DNA from: Boswellia sacra
Taxonomy: Eukaryota; Streptophyta; Magnoliopsida; Sapindales; Burseraceae
Assembly (NCBI GenBank): GCA_013180625.2
Contig: SNVD02014502.1
Coordinates: forward strand, 434,001 to 498,000
Direction of reading: 5' to 3'
Length of the DNA stretch: 64,000 nucleotides
Position numbers and translations under genes: made by a program. Below are positions 21,326 through 33,878 of this stretch, piece by piece. Numbering within the stretch: the stretch's first letter is position 1; each line of letters opens with the position of its first letter. The notes beneath the pieces are model-generated. The model made no database searches. It was given only the letters and a program-made list of their open reading frames with translations, and was not told where the DNA came from.

Positions 21326-22723
21326 TCACTTATCTTTTTTAGGGTTGAATGATTCAATAGTCTGCATAACACTTAAGAAAAGGGCAAAAACTGCACCGAT
21401 AAAAGCAAGAACAGTCCAGGGACTACTAAAATGATTATGCAACCACTCGGCCAGCCAAATCTTGAACTTGTTCTTGTAGTGCTTTTCTATGCGATGTTTC
21501 ACAAGCACATAAGCCTTGGGATTTGGCACCAAATTGTCAGCTATCTCATTGAAAACCTCCGCAACCTGTTCATCACTTCCAAGGAAATTGAGAAGTATGC
21601 CCTTTGAGCGAAGCTCCTTTACATCTGCCGCACGATCAATCAACGAGTCCATCAAGCATATGTAGGAAGAGACTAAGAAATCTTCAGGCCCATCAGGGCA
21701 TGCTTCGTATGCCACCAAGTTTAGAAGCATAGACTTGGTAGAATCATCGATGTATACGGGTGGAAGCTTCAGGAATGCCGTGAAACCCCATGACTCGAAA
21801 TCAACATCCGTTAATCTGTTAGTCTTGCTAGGCCTGAAGTTGATCCCCACAGCCTTGAGCTCCATGGCGGAACGATATGAATACCAATCACTGCTGTTTG
21901 AAGGCTTTTTAGCGGATATAAAAGCGTCTTTGTCGAAGAGATGACAACGAAAAAGGTCAAGAAGATGAGCAGGTTGATGATCTTCTTTTGGCTGATATAG
22001 CCGATGAGCCTTCTTTTCGTGGGGAAGAGGACGAATTTGTTCCACGAAGATGCTAAATGATTTTCTCCAATCGCTTTCATCGTTGAACTTTGAGCTTATC
22101 ATCAACGCCTTGAGGACTTGATATGGAATTTGATTTTCCAGTAAGAGCAAGTCGCGTTGCACGAAAGCTCTAACGTTGTCTTTCAGCTTCAACTCGGAGG
22201 ACTTGCCGTGTGCAAGACAATAGATGAATTCGAGAATGAAACAGCCATCAAGAAACATAATCCGAGTAAATTTCTGCAACTCCATCCCGTCTAATGACAC
22301 GTCATCGGCGTAGCACTCTCTTGCCTCTTTGGCCACGGCCATGACAATCTTGTACAAGATTTCAAGCAGCTGTTGATCACCATTGACATAATGGAGTGCC
22401 ACTTTTTGCTTGTGCTCCTCCATTAGCTTGAAGTGATCGTTGTCGTGGTGATATGGGCCAATGGAAACCACTGAAGGCTCATAACACTCCTCATTTCTCT
22501 CAATCTTACGAAGCACCCACGGAACTCTCTGTATCTTGGACCTTCCATTTTGTTTGACCTCATTCTTGGTTTGACCCACGGATTGCAGCCACTGCAGGTC
22601 ACTCTGGTCAGGAGATGGGTTTGGGTTTGGGTTTGGGTTTGTGTTGGCACTAGCTTGGACTACGATGCTGTGTAGTTCATGCTCATCAGGCAGGCTAGCA
22701 CGACCCGCTCCGTTTCTCATCAT
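21326..22723 (-). CDS. DUF247-B: intact plant DUF247 (UPF0481) membrane-anchored protein
   Basis: Single exon, 465 aa, with ATG at 22,723 (two adjacent ATGs). Domain order is as in DUF247-A: SKIQRVPWVLRKIERNEE, PSVVSIGPYHHDND, MFLDGCFILEF, RDLLLLENQIPYQV, HLLDLFRCHLF, AMELKAVGINFRP, SSYICLMDSLID, GILLNFLGSDEQV, then a membrane helix at about 436-456 and tail NPKKDK. It differs from DUF247-A by scattered substitutions and by an Asn-Pro repeat near residues 25-36 (encoded at 22,615-22,641). The downstream neighbour is the truncated psi-2; the P5CR 3' end is upstream. Family function is unknown. The intact frame after duplication suggests selection or recent origin; a substitution-rate test would tell. 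Confidence 0.92.
   Translation of the reverse strand: MMRNGAGRASLPDEHELHSIVVQASANTNPNPNPNPSPDQSDLQWLQSVGQTKNEVKQNGRSKIQRVPWVLRKIERNEECYEPSVVSIGPYHHDNDHFKLMEEHKQKVALHYVNGDQQLLEILYKIVMAVAKEARECYADDVSLDGMELQKFTRIMFLDGCFILEFIYCLAHGKSSELKLKDNVRAFVQRDLLLLENQIPYQVLKALMISSKFNDESDWRKSFSIFVEQIRPLPHEKKAHRLYQPKEDHQPAHLLDLFRCHLFDKDAFISAKKPSNSSDWYSYRSAMELKAVGINFRPSKTNRLTDVDFESWGFTAFLKLPPVYIDDSTKSMLLNLVAYEACPDGPEDFLVSSYICLMDSLIDRAADVKELRSKGILLNFLGSDEQVAEVFNEIADNLVPNPKAYVLVKHRIEKHYKNKFKIWLAEWLHNHFSSPWTVLAFIGAVFALFLSVMQTIESFNPKKDK
22615..22641 (+). repeat. Short TTTGGG repeat coding for Asn-Pro in DUF247-B
   Basis: Four copies of gggttt on the plus strand, read on the minus strand as AACCCA (Asn-Pro). DUF247-A has only a single NPNPP at this place. 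Confidence 0.85.
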
Positions 22724-24466
22724 TAAAGTGATTCTTGAGTAGTGTCACCTTGTGGGGCGGGCAGCAATTGAAGTAACAGCTAGCTAGGCAAAGTTTGTGG
22801 ATGTGTGAGATCAATTTGCAAGTGAAAAATCTTATAAGAAGCAAGAATAGACTACAGATCATGGCTACTTGTTACATGGAACAAGCATCTTGGCTTTCCC
22901 AAGGTATCAAGCTTGGAATTCTTATCACTTTTCTCAAGCATATTTAGCGACACATTTTAAGATTGGTGGGTCACGCGATTTTCATGCGGTTGATGAATAA
23001 TGTCCAAGAGAAGGAAGATCTATAGAGTGAAGCATTCGTAAGTTAACACGTGAAGTTTGAAGAGCACTATGTTCAATTATTTTATATTATGGCAAATCTC
23101 TTGGTACACAAACTTTTTTTTTTTTAGATTAATGCTATAAAATTAAAATAGTACGTATAGTAAAAAATATATTAATTAATATATTAATTAACTTAAGAAA
23201 TAATTAAGATGAATGATATATCGATATACAAACCATTAAAGTTATGATCATTTACACAAAAAGAATTTACATATATACAAATTAACTTCGTATGTTTATC
23301 CATTAACTTTTTATTTTTATGTCATCGTTACAAGTGACACAAGAGTAACTCATCTCCACTTCAACTTTAGTAACATAAACATGATAACTAAGCTAAATTA
23401 TATATTGACAAAACATTTCTTATAATTTCTTTACAATAAATTATAATTAATTATGCTGAAATATTTTTTAAAAATAAAATATTGGTTTGTACATTGAATA
23501 ACTTCTTATTTATATCCATTAATTACATTATATCAAATGTTATGTATTGATGCGAGAATTAACATTTAATATTAAAATTCTTATAACATAATGAGCAAAT
23601 CAAAGTGAGAATTAATTCAGAAATTTAAAAAATTTTATATTTCGGTAAGCTGCCGACGACCAGCGACCAACTGCAACAACTGCAAAGCCAAGCTTAACAA
23701 CCATCAATTGCATGGTAATATATGAATCAACACTCAATATCACTCTCGTATGATAGATGTTTTACGACAAAAGAGGATTCAATCAATCTCCACCTTCGAT
23801 GACATTTGACGCGATCAGACGACTTGCAGATCGTCTAATTTTCTTTTCATTTATCCATTAAAAAAAACTTTTATTAAACTGTTAATTAGTTATATAATTA
23901 TTTAATACCTTTTTTATTTGTTAATGATAGTATTGTTTAATGATATGAAAAACAACTAAGGCGTACTTTAAAAATCCTGTATAAAATAAAAATATTTTAT
24001 AATTAACTTCATAAAAAAAAATCAATTTTGAAGAAAAGTACCTACAGCTAGTCCGCCCTCTCAATCTCATGACTTCTTTAGTCTATATATTATAACCCTA
24101 AAAGCATTATAAAACTTTTCTTTCACATGATAGATATCTAACTGGGTTTCCTTTTCTGTCATGTCACAAGTGAGTTGCAGAATCAGGACAGATCTAGGGA
24201 CGATCTGTATGGCAATTGTTAACCTGAAGCAAGGTATGAAGCTAAGCCAAAAGCACGTTGATCTCAAAACTTACCTTTTGTTTGTCAAAATAATGGTACA
24301 TCACTAAATTGCACCGACAGAACAGCTCAAAGAAGCCTCTCGCCCTCCTAAGAAAGATATTTCTAACCATGTACAATATCTTTTATCCATCCATTATTAT
24401 TATGGCTACTAGAAAACAAGGAACAAAATTTGAAAGTTGCGAGGTCAAAATCACCATAAACTAGAT
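22724..24466. other. Region between DUF247-B and P5CR
   Basis: Contains the upstream region of DUF247-B and the 3' side of P5CR, both on the minus strand. No other gene is visible. It is the empty-site counterpart of the unit 1 interval carrying the Mutator-like element. Confidence 0.6.
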
Positions 24467-27400
24467 CTAGGACAGTTCTCGGCTACGTTTCGCAGCAGCG
24501 ACAACAGCATTCATTAAAATCCCACGAAATCCGCTCTTCTCCAACTCATGAATACCGGCAATAGTAGTCCCACCGGGCGAAGCAACATCATCTTTAAGCT
24601 GACCTGGATGCTTCCCAGATTTAGTGACCATTGATGCTGCTCCTAGTACCTACAGAAGAAACAAGTTAGTTGCCTGCAGAAAATGAATTTAAAATAAAGA
24701 AACATAATGCTGAAGCTTAAGGAAAACACTTAACATGAAAGATTCAGGTAACTAGCAAATACATAAACTCTAGCCAAAAAAAAAAAAAAAACTCATTTTA
24801 ACTTGTTACACTGGATTCAAGCTTGAAAAGATTTGAGATAGTTCAAAAGTAATTGACATAAGAATGGTCATAGTAGCTTTGGATTGTGCAACGTCAATTC
24901 CTTTCATATGAAGAGGGATTATATGGTAGTACTTTATAAAACTGAACATAAAAATGAAACATTGTTTACTTCTTTCCTTCATGTAAAAGATCTAGCAAAC
25001 AATTCAGTCCTGGAATGTAGTAGTTTTAGATTATGTTGTACTTCCTATACAGGAATAGAAACAAGCTTATATATAGCAATTAAAATATTCAAATTGCATC
25101 GACAAACTATTATAAGAAAGTCTAATCAAAATTTATATTCAAATTATTAAAAAAATCATAATATTTTTTATTTTAAATAATAAAGTAACAAATTTTTTAA
25201 TATTATTAATTATTATAAATTTAATCAATTATTTAAAAATTTAATCAGTAAATTTTACAAAATTTTCTTTACACTGTAATAATATGTTATTTAATAAATT
25301 TTATAATTTTTATTAAAATTACACACACACGCACACAAAATTTTCAATTAATATATGAGTGAAATCTGAATTTTTTAGGTATATATAATCTTGTCCACTC
25401 ATGTACTATACCAAACATCGGGCAGGACTATGCATAGTCCAATCCAATGCAATTCTAAACCGCAAATGCAACCTTATATTCTCATATTAGAAAATGCATT
25501 CCATCTAATGATATTTACCCAACTCATTCCTACCATCTTCTGAATCAAAACCTTACACTGCAACTAAACCTCAGTGGTAATGCAATCACATTGTCCCAGG
25601 AACATTTCAATAAACTCTTACCACTTCCTCTCCAACAACAAAGTTCTAGCCCAGTCAAGTCGTCGTTAGGAGAATGCGAAATAGAATGACCATTCATATC
25701 AGAGGATGGGATTTCTAACAGCCTATAAACCCAGTTAAGAAAAACAGTACATAGATACCATGTGGTCGGAGTTGACTTACAGTCTGGGAAGCTAGACCTA
25801 GGGCAAGTTCACGCGGTAGACCTGCAGCAACTCCTCCATCAGCTAGAGCTTCAATTGCTAAGAAAATATATGCTGGGCCACTGCCACTGAAAATTTTTAG
25901 AAAGAAAGTTATGAGAAAGACATTCATACAAATAGATATCAGTCATAGGCCTACAAGGAAATCATAAGATATATCAATATAATAGTGAAAAAACTACAGC
26001 CTGTGGCCAATAATTATAAGAAAGGATTTTGTGAACTACAAAATTACTAAGAATAATTTTATTACAATTATATAAGCCACATACCTCAGGCCAGTAACTG
26101 CATCAAACAGTTTCTCATCAGCTCGCCATACCTTGCCAACTGATCCGAACAATTTAGAAATTAGTTCCCCATCCTCTTCTGTTGCACATCCTCCCATGCT
26201 CAAAACTATTTAAATGCAAGTAGGTTAGACATCTATCACTTTCATGCACTCTTTATGAAAGGGGCAAAAAGTGGAAGCATGAACAAGAGGACTTGATAAA
26301 CCCAAAGTTAATTTACTCCAACAAAGATACGAAAAATTCCTGGCAGTTCAGAATATACCACTGTTTATCTTAGTCTTCTATACATTGGACAATTAAAAGA
26401 TGCAATTTCATTTTAGCAAATATATAACAGTTAATTATTTGGCCCTGGATGATTGTAAGGTGAATTGTTATTTTTTAGGTACCAGATGACATTTTATACA
26501 CAAGTCTAGAGTGGCTAGGGAGAATTTTAAATAAGAAAAAGCCATTTGTGATAATATTTTTGTCCACTGACAAATTTCAGCCCTAAGCAATAATAGGAGT
26601 TCTAGAAAGTGCTCAGAACTTAGTTATTTCAGTATCTACTGACTTCAAATATATTTAATTTGGTTTGATCTCAGGAAAGAAACAGAGGATGCATTATGAC
26701 AAAAAATTAATAAGAAAGTAAAATTGGGGAAAATGCAGTTTTTGAACTCTTGACAACTACAGCTGAGAAAGAGAAAGAAAGCCAGAAGTAATAGAGTAAG
26801 AAGATGTCAAGATAACGGAAAAATAAGAAATTAGATAAGAGGGAAGGGAATGGAAAAGAGCAATGTTCTTCCATAAATTCTTTAACCATATTTCTTTTCC
26901 ACAAAGAAGCCTAAGTATGCTTTAAAAATTTTAAGAAACAATCATAGGAGTGTTCTAAATTGATGTCACTCTAATGTGAAAAAAAGACTAAATTGGAATG
27001 ATTAAATGACTGCATAATCCAACATGAAAACGCATCAAGGCTTAGTAGATACTAAGTTAAAATTCCTCTATCGTTATGGCATGTAATATTGAATATACAC
27101 ATCAACCTAAATTTCATGTAACAAAACTTTTAGCAAGCTCATTTAGTTACATGCTATAACATTCAAAACGGATTAAAAATCAATACAACACTTCCAAATT
27201 GCATTTATTTCATACAATTATCCCTAAGTTGTTACAGGAAGAGAAGTTTAGCATGACATCTTGATAAAGAGATGACCAAAAAAAATAAATAAATAAAATT
27301 CCATCTTTGCTTAGCTGTACACACATTAAATGGCACATCATAAACGAGTAAAAGTTTTCATCACATATGATAGAATTTATTGAAACTGCATTGAAAGTAA

Positions 27401-29578
27401 AGGGGGACAAATAATAGTTGATATTACAAGCAAAAGAGAAATAAATAAATAACCTGATGCTGCCTCGCCTACAGCAGAAGGTGTATTGGGTATCACCCTA
27501 ACAAACCTGTTGTGACCAGCCCATTCCTAATAACTGATAAGATGTTACTTTTATATGGCTAAGAACTCAAAACACATTAGTAAACTCAAAGAGCAGATAC
27601 ATAGTATGTATAAATCAGGCAGAAAGATGTTTAAAAAATAGGAAAACCATAACATCCCAATTCTACCACAGATTTCTTGCCAAATCACAAAATAGAAACG
27701 CAAAGTTGTCTTGTAATACTAAAAAAGTTAAGTTACTTAAGTGCCAGACATATTTTATAGCAAAAGGATCTTCATTTTACTTCAAAAGAGATTGCTGAAC
27801 GTAGTAGACGCAACAATTCTCCAAGTCCTAGGACGTTTATCACAGAAATTCAACTCTGCCAACAAAACCTGATGTTGAGGTTGAATATGAAGATATTCTG
27901 CTCTAAAGTTTCTGACAAGTAAAAAGATTTTTTTAGTTTTTTGAATTAAATTAATACTTCTAGGGGGTTTTTTTTGCAGTTGCTTACCAACTTAGAATAA
28001 GGTAAATTGAGTGAGATAGTATCCAATCTCTGTGAAGACATGCATTATCAATTGGATCTTTCATACAATTTATTATCTCTGCTAAATTTATTAAAGTTTA
28101 AAATTCATCTCCATCCACAAAAAGCAAAAGAATGATTCAAACTACAGCAAAAAGAAATCTTAAAGAAAAATTCTAAAAAATTGATAAGTAAATATCAGAT
28201 CCGAATGATATCAACAGCCCTCAGAAAGCGGCCATAGTTGAGCTTGGATTCTGAAGTTGCCCATTCTAGATCGTATAGAATTCTAATAAGTTAAAAGTAG
28301 ATTCCAACACTGTCATGCCAGAGCTTGACGAAAACATTTTTGATTACTGCTAATTGTAAGTGCTATATTTCAAAAGCCATTAATGAACAAAAGTCGTTAC
28401 ATTTTATTTAGAGAAGCAGGAAAAGAAATTAGTGATGTGGTTTCTATTTAGCAAGTTATGAATACAACAATGTGGCTTCATATGCTTTGGATCCATTATG
28501 CAACATACCCCTTAAGTCTTACTCAACTTCGATTTGAAGTGACTTGATCAGCTAAAACCTCTATTCATATGAGGCTTTAAAACCATTTGTCGAAATTGTT
28601 TATGGCAGTCCATGGCCAAACCTAATTAAACTTTGTAACCTAGGACAATTGACAAAACTTCCACAAACCACGTGAAAACAAATGCTCCAAAAGAATTGCA
28701 TATTGCTAATGAACAAGATCAATCAGACCTGTTTTCCTTCCTTACACTTTAATACCTATGTTGTCTCCTGATCTGGTATGCAACTTTGGCGCTTTTTGTA
28801 GGCCTAAATCCATATTGAAAATTCTATTTGAGCAAGTATAATAATTAATGGGTTGGGGGCACAAACCTGAAGGTCCTTCAATTTTACTCCTGCAGCAACT
28901 GAAACCAAAAGCTTCTTCTCAGAAAGCAGTGGCTTCAATTGTAAGACCACATCTTTAACTGCAACAACGCCACACAAAAAGGTAAATATCACAAAAATAA
29001 AATAAAAACCCCAAATATCAATAACAAAATTATTTTAGGCGATTTTTAATTTTTCACAGGTAACCACAGCAGAATTTTCCGATAAAATTTCAAATAATAA
29101 TAATAAAATAATAATGCTAATTCATTTTAAGGAAATTAAATTAACAATTAAGAAATTCGAGTGAACGATTTTGAAAATTTTAGTTGTATTTTAACCAAAA
29201 AAATACAAAAAATAAATAAATAAAAATAAAAAGCAGAGAGAGAAAGGAGCATTACCGACTTGCGGTTTCACCGAGAAAACAACTACATCACTTTCATTAA
29301 CCACCTGTCATCACAAATTAATTTAATTTTTAAATTAAAAAAATAGAGGAAGGAGAGATTGTTAGGTTATGCATTACAGCGCTGTTGCTGGAGAGTATTT
29401 GAGCGCCGAAGGACTCGAAAGCAATGCGGCGATTGGGATTGGAGTGGATGGCCGTGAGGATACGCCGCGGAGGTAGAACACCTGATAGCACCACTCCTCT
29501 TGCTATGCTCTCCGCCATTTTGCCTGCTCCGATGAACCCTAGCTTGTACGTCTCTGCGGAGATCGGAACTGCCTCCAT
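24467..29578 (-). CDS. P5CR: Pyrroline-5-carboxylate reductase, seven exons
   Basis: Catalyses the last step of proline synthesis, NAD(P)H-dependent reduction of pyrroline-5-carboxylate. My model has exons 29378-29578, 29256-29304, 28867-28958, 27454-27526, 26085-26205, 25781-25886 and 24467-24649. All have GT-AG borders and consistent phases, giving 274 aa, close to known plant enzymes. Exon 1 gives the N-terminal dinucleotide-binding motif ([17 protein letters not shown]). Later exons give [67 protein letters not shown] and the C-terminal P5CR signature [17 protein letters not shown]. The ATG at 29,578 begins MEAVPISAE; no targeting peptide is evident. It is the parent of the orphan exon at 16,529-16,711. 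Exon sequence was read by eye; intron lengths are large (up to ~1.4 kb) but hold no other gene. Confidence 0.95.
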
Positions 29579-29639
29579 GGCTTCAGATTGCTACGACGCC
29601 GTTCAGATTGTCCGGCGCTTTTCAATCTTTCAAGGATAG

Positions 29640-30727
29640 CCAGTCCCTCTAATCACTGTAAAATTCCAAACAGAGTGGTGCTGTAAAAGCGGATCTCTCT
29701 TGGACCAAAACGACGCGTGTTGATCTATATTATGTATTATCTTGTAAACAAGCCCCATTATTTTTTTAATATTTTTTTGGATTTTGTATTTTTTTAAATT
29801 TTTTTAAAAAGGGGTATATTTAAATATGAAACAGGAATGAAAAATGGAAGTGATGACTGATGATTTCAATCCAATTTTTTTTTTTCTTTAATGGGGCCTT
29901 ACTGAAAGACAAACCAACAAAGTGATAAGCCCTTAACACCTAAAGTTGAATGGTCTAAAAAGATTTAAAAGTTCAAGAGTCCGAATCGATCTATTGAATT
30001 GTCAAGTAAAATACAAATATATATAAATATATATATGTTAAATATAAAGATGTAATCATGGTGTAAAATTTTAAGAAAATTATCTTTAAAAAAATTTTAA
30101 GATGTAATTATGTATTTTGTCACAAAATTTTATGCTAAAACCGACATAGCAAATAATTTTATTATCTTAGTAACTTTCAATTAACGTAGACTTTTTAGAC
30201 AAGGACATCTTATAATCTTCGCCAATAACATGTGGGCTTGAATTTGAAAAACTTGCTTAAGAAACATATGAAAAAGGAAGCTTGGCGTTCACGTTTGTGT
30301 GTAGATAATTGGACAAACATCTCTCGCTTTCCACATCAATGACGCATGACATGACATCCTCTTATTCGTATTCAATTAACTTTTGCTACTACGCTAGTGG
30401 CCACAAAGTCGAAGAAAATTAACTTGGACCTTTTTCGTAAATGGTTGAAACTTTAACAAAGTTTACGGAAAAACTAGAGTGCAGCCGCTGCACTGTGGTC
30501 GGACCAGAGTTTTGTTTGGATTTCTCCAACTTAAAATAATGCATAGGCATAGCCGCCAATGAAATGAAAATGAATAATTATCTACATTCAATTAATATTA
30601 AACGATCCTTTTTTCTCCCACGGATACAGCGTGTAACCTAACCATTCGGAATCTTCAGATAAATGTCGGTTCAACCCAACTCCACCGGGTTGAGATCGGA
30701 CACGATTTTATTTTTTATTCTGTTACC
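29640..30727. other. Intergenic region upstream of P5CR
   Basis: Presumably holds the P5CR promoter next to 29,580. A near-perfect inverted repeat gtgcag ccg ctgcac sits near 30,479-30,493. Otherwise AT-rich and without recognisable genes. Confidence 0.5.
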
Positions 30728-30735
30728 ACTGTTAG

Positions 30736-31650
30736 CAGAGCCGGCTTTAGCCCTAGGCAACTTGGGCAATCCCTAAGGCCCCAGTAGTTTATCTTAGTTC
30801 ATCAAGGCCCCAAACTGAAATTCCATAAGGCCCCAAAATTTTGTTATTGTTTGTTAAGGTCTCATATTTTGTAGAACTATACGAATAATTATGAAATATT
30901 TGTTTTTCACAGTTTACATAATCAAGTTTCTTTTTTAAATATCATTTCCACACAAAATTTAGTTTAACTAAATTAAATTTTTATCACAAATATCTTTCTT
31001 TTCCAACAATTAATTCTATTAGAAATATCATATAATTAAATAATTAGTATTTTATTTCTAAATTTAGATAAAATTTATTTCAAATTTAAAAGTAACCTAG
31101 ACAATAATTAATGTGTAATATTGAAATAAATCAAATATTAATATATAAATTAGCACTTAATGTTATATATATATTTTTAATATTATAAACTTATCTTTCA
31201 ACTTTATATTTGTATCAAAATCTCTCATATTCTCGTAAGATTATTAAAAAAAGATAGCATATAATCTAACTATAATTTTAGTTTCTATAACTATCTACTT
31301 TATTATTCTTTTCAAAAAATTATCAATATTCCTTTGTTCATTCAATTTTTTATTTTTTAGGCATGTGTACTAGAAAATAGGAACCCACACATGAAAAATT
31401 AAGAAAATTATTTGGAAAATAAGTTGAACCCTAAAACAAAGGCTCTTGATAAATTTGTAAAATAAATAAATCAAAATATATAAACATAAATTGAAAATGA
31501 AATAAAGAATACCAAAAAATTGATGAAAAAATTATTAAACAAAAAATTTTTCAAAATTAGTAAAGTTTATTTAATTTTTTGTATTAAATATGAAAAAGGC
31601 GTATCATGTAATTTTCATCTTAGGCCCCAAAAGCCCTTGAGCCGGCACTG
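30736..31650. mobile_element. hAT-type non-autonomous element (915 bp)
   Basis: The left end is cagagccggctttagcccta and the right end, reversed, cagtgccggctcaagggctt, as expected for hAT termini. The flanks are actgttag (30,728-30,735) and attgttag (31,651-31,658), an 8 bp target duplication with one change. The interior is AT-rich without a transposase frame. Confidence 0.78.
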
Positions 31651-31658
31651 ATTGTTAG

Positions 31659-32620
31659 ATATATGATTTTACAAAAATGACAACCTAATATAATGGAGTA
31701 TATGTGATATTTTATACAAGTTGTTGGGCAAAAAACCATAAAAGTTTATCATTTGTAATAAGAGTTATTGCTATATATGATACCATTTTATATATATGAT
31801 ACCATTTTATAAGTAGTTAATGTTCAACATTTTATTAACCAATGCAATATTTATATTTACAAATTTATATATAAATTTAACATGACAATTTTTTTATTTA
31901 TCTATATACTATGACGCTTCATTAAATGAACTTTATTTTATAAATCTACTGTTTTAATGTTGACATTAGAATGGCAAAATGACAGCAGAGGACCAGACTA
32001 GAACATAGGGCAAGAAATTGAAATTAGGAGATAAAGCAAATTAAATTTGAACCCGCTCCCTCTTGTTAGATAGAATTAGCACTTGCCTGTGGACCAAAGC
32101 CCATTTTGCTAACAAAGCTGCAAGCCAAATATATAAAAGACGCAAAAATACCAGAGTTAAAAATAAAAAAATACAACCTAAGTTTTAATCTCGAGTTATT
32201 GAAAAATCTGACCCCGCTCTAGGTACCCCGGACCAGACTCCGAAAAAAAAATTACATAAAATTTTCCCAGACTAGGGTTGGCAATTGAAGGTAGGGGCTA
32301 AGGTCCCGCGTTTTGCTATCCCTATATTTAGTATTTTATAATATAATGAGGTAAGAGGTATTTATTAGAGATTTAAGTCCATAATATATCTATATCTATA
32401 AACTCTTGTTTCATTTTAAAATTACATACAAAAGTGTGATGTTGTGAGGCTTTAAGAATTATTTGGCGGGTGGAAGTGGCAACCCGCCTGTGGTCAAAAC
32501 TGACAGCTATTCTCCATCTAAAATATTTATATGTTGGGCTTCATCGCAGAATACCTGCCCAATTTCAAATTGAACTTCGACATCCCTTCTCCAATGAAGA
32601 ATCTCTTTCACATGCTATGC
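31659..32620. other. Upstream region of methyltransferase gene 1
   Basis: Positions 32,465-32,640 match the region upstream of the pseudogene copy at 41,825-42,000 (for example tatgttgggcttc). A ~95 bp segment near 31,707-31,805 recurs in direct orientation downstream of the gene at ~34,087-34,175 (shared catttgtaataagag). Confidence 0.55.
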
Positions 32621-32629
32621 CTATATAAA
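32621..32629 (+). promoter_or_regulatory. Probable TATA box of methyltransferase gene 1
   Basis: ctatataaa about 95 bp upstream of the start codon. The pseudogene copy has a diverged taaatatat at the equivalent position. Confidence 0.6.
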
Positions 32630-32721
32630 GCAGGCCAACCCAAGTCGATAATCACATCTCAATTCTCATAGCTTAGTTAACAGGAAAGAAAAAATTCAGA
32701 GCGACAAAAGTCAAAAAAAAA

Positions 32722-33756
32722 ATGGCAGAATTATTCATTAAGCAGGCGAAGAATTATGCAGAAGCTCGACCAACTTACCCAGAAGAATTGTTTCAATTCA
32801 TTGCTTCCAAAACGCCCCAGCACGACCTTGCCTGGGATATAGGCACGGGCAGCGGCCAGGCTGCACGCTCTGTAAGTCTTCAGCCCTCTTTCTCAAACGC
32901 ATTTTTCAAACTAGTTTTAACTTAGTGATATCCCATTGGTTTTAGAATCATTCAAACATCTCGCTTAAAATTAAAAAAAAAAAAATCAAATGAAATTCCT
33001 TCCTTTCATCTAAATTACAATATTATATTATATTATCTCTCATAGAATTGAAGCTTGGTAGATTAAAAAACTAAATTAATTGGCCTGAATCTTAAACTTA
33101 TTTTTCAGCTAGCTGGGATTTACCAGAATGTGATAGCCACAGACACAAGCCCAAAACAATTGGAATTCGCAGAAAAGCTTCCCAACGTTCGATATCAATG
33201 CACTCCTCCGGTCATGTCCATAACTGAGCTCGAAACAAATGTGGCAAACCAATCGACTGTGGACTTGGTCACCATTGCGCAAGCCATGCACTGGTTTGAC
33301 CTACCCAAATTTTACCAACAAGTCAACTGGGTACTCAAGAAACCTCATGGAGTGATTGCTGCATGGTGCTACACCGTCCCAGAAGTCAATGACTCTGTTG
33401 ATGCAGTTTTCAAGCCATTTTACCTTGTTGATTGCGAGCCTTATTGGGAGGCACCACGAAAATGGGTTGATGATAAGTATGTGCACATTGATTTCCCGTT
33501 TGAGCCAGTGGATGGGACAGACAGTACGGGACCGTTTGATCAGTTTGTGATAGAGAAAGTGATGGATTTGGGTTCTTATTTTACGTATCTGAGGTCATGG
33601 TCAGCGTATCAGATGGCTAAGGACAAGGGCGTGGAGCTTCTAACGAGCGATTTGATTGAGAAGTTTAAGCGTGCTTGGAATGAAGATGGGCAGAGCCAAA
33701 AGGTTGTCAAGTTTCCTGTGTATCTTAGGATTGGGAAAGTGGCAATTAATAGTTGA
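32722..33756 (+). CDS. SAM-dependent methyltransferase (type 11 / trans-aconitate methyltransferase-like), two exons
   Basis: Exons 32722-32871 and 33109-33756 join in phase (tct|gtaagt ... ttcag|cta) to give 265 aa. The N-terminus KQAKNYAEARPTYPEELF and motif I AWDIGTGSGQAARS (residues ~38-51) are typical of the plant and yeast class I methyltransferases related to yeast TMT1. An acidic ribose-binding position follows in VIATDTSPKQLEFAEK, and a post-motif DLVTIAQAMHWFDLPKFY. The substrate cannot be told from sequence. No signal peptide or membrane segment is seen, so a cytosolic enzyme is expected. The start is the first ATG after a short A-rich leader. A pseudogene duplicate lies at 42,096-51,490. 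Confidence 0.9.
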
Positions 33757-33872
33757 GGCCAAGAACAAGGTATGTCTAGGATGCCACGGGATAACACATT
33801 AGTGCAATTAATACCCGTGACGGTTCTTTATTGGACCAATGTACTAAATCATGTACTGATTTAGCACCTATC

Positions 33873-33878
33873 AATAAA
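33873..33878 (+). terminator. Probable polyadenylation signal of methyltransferase gene 1
   Basis: AATAAA 117 bp after the stop codon. The pseudogene copy lacks it at the matching place. Confidence 0.5.
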
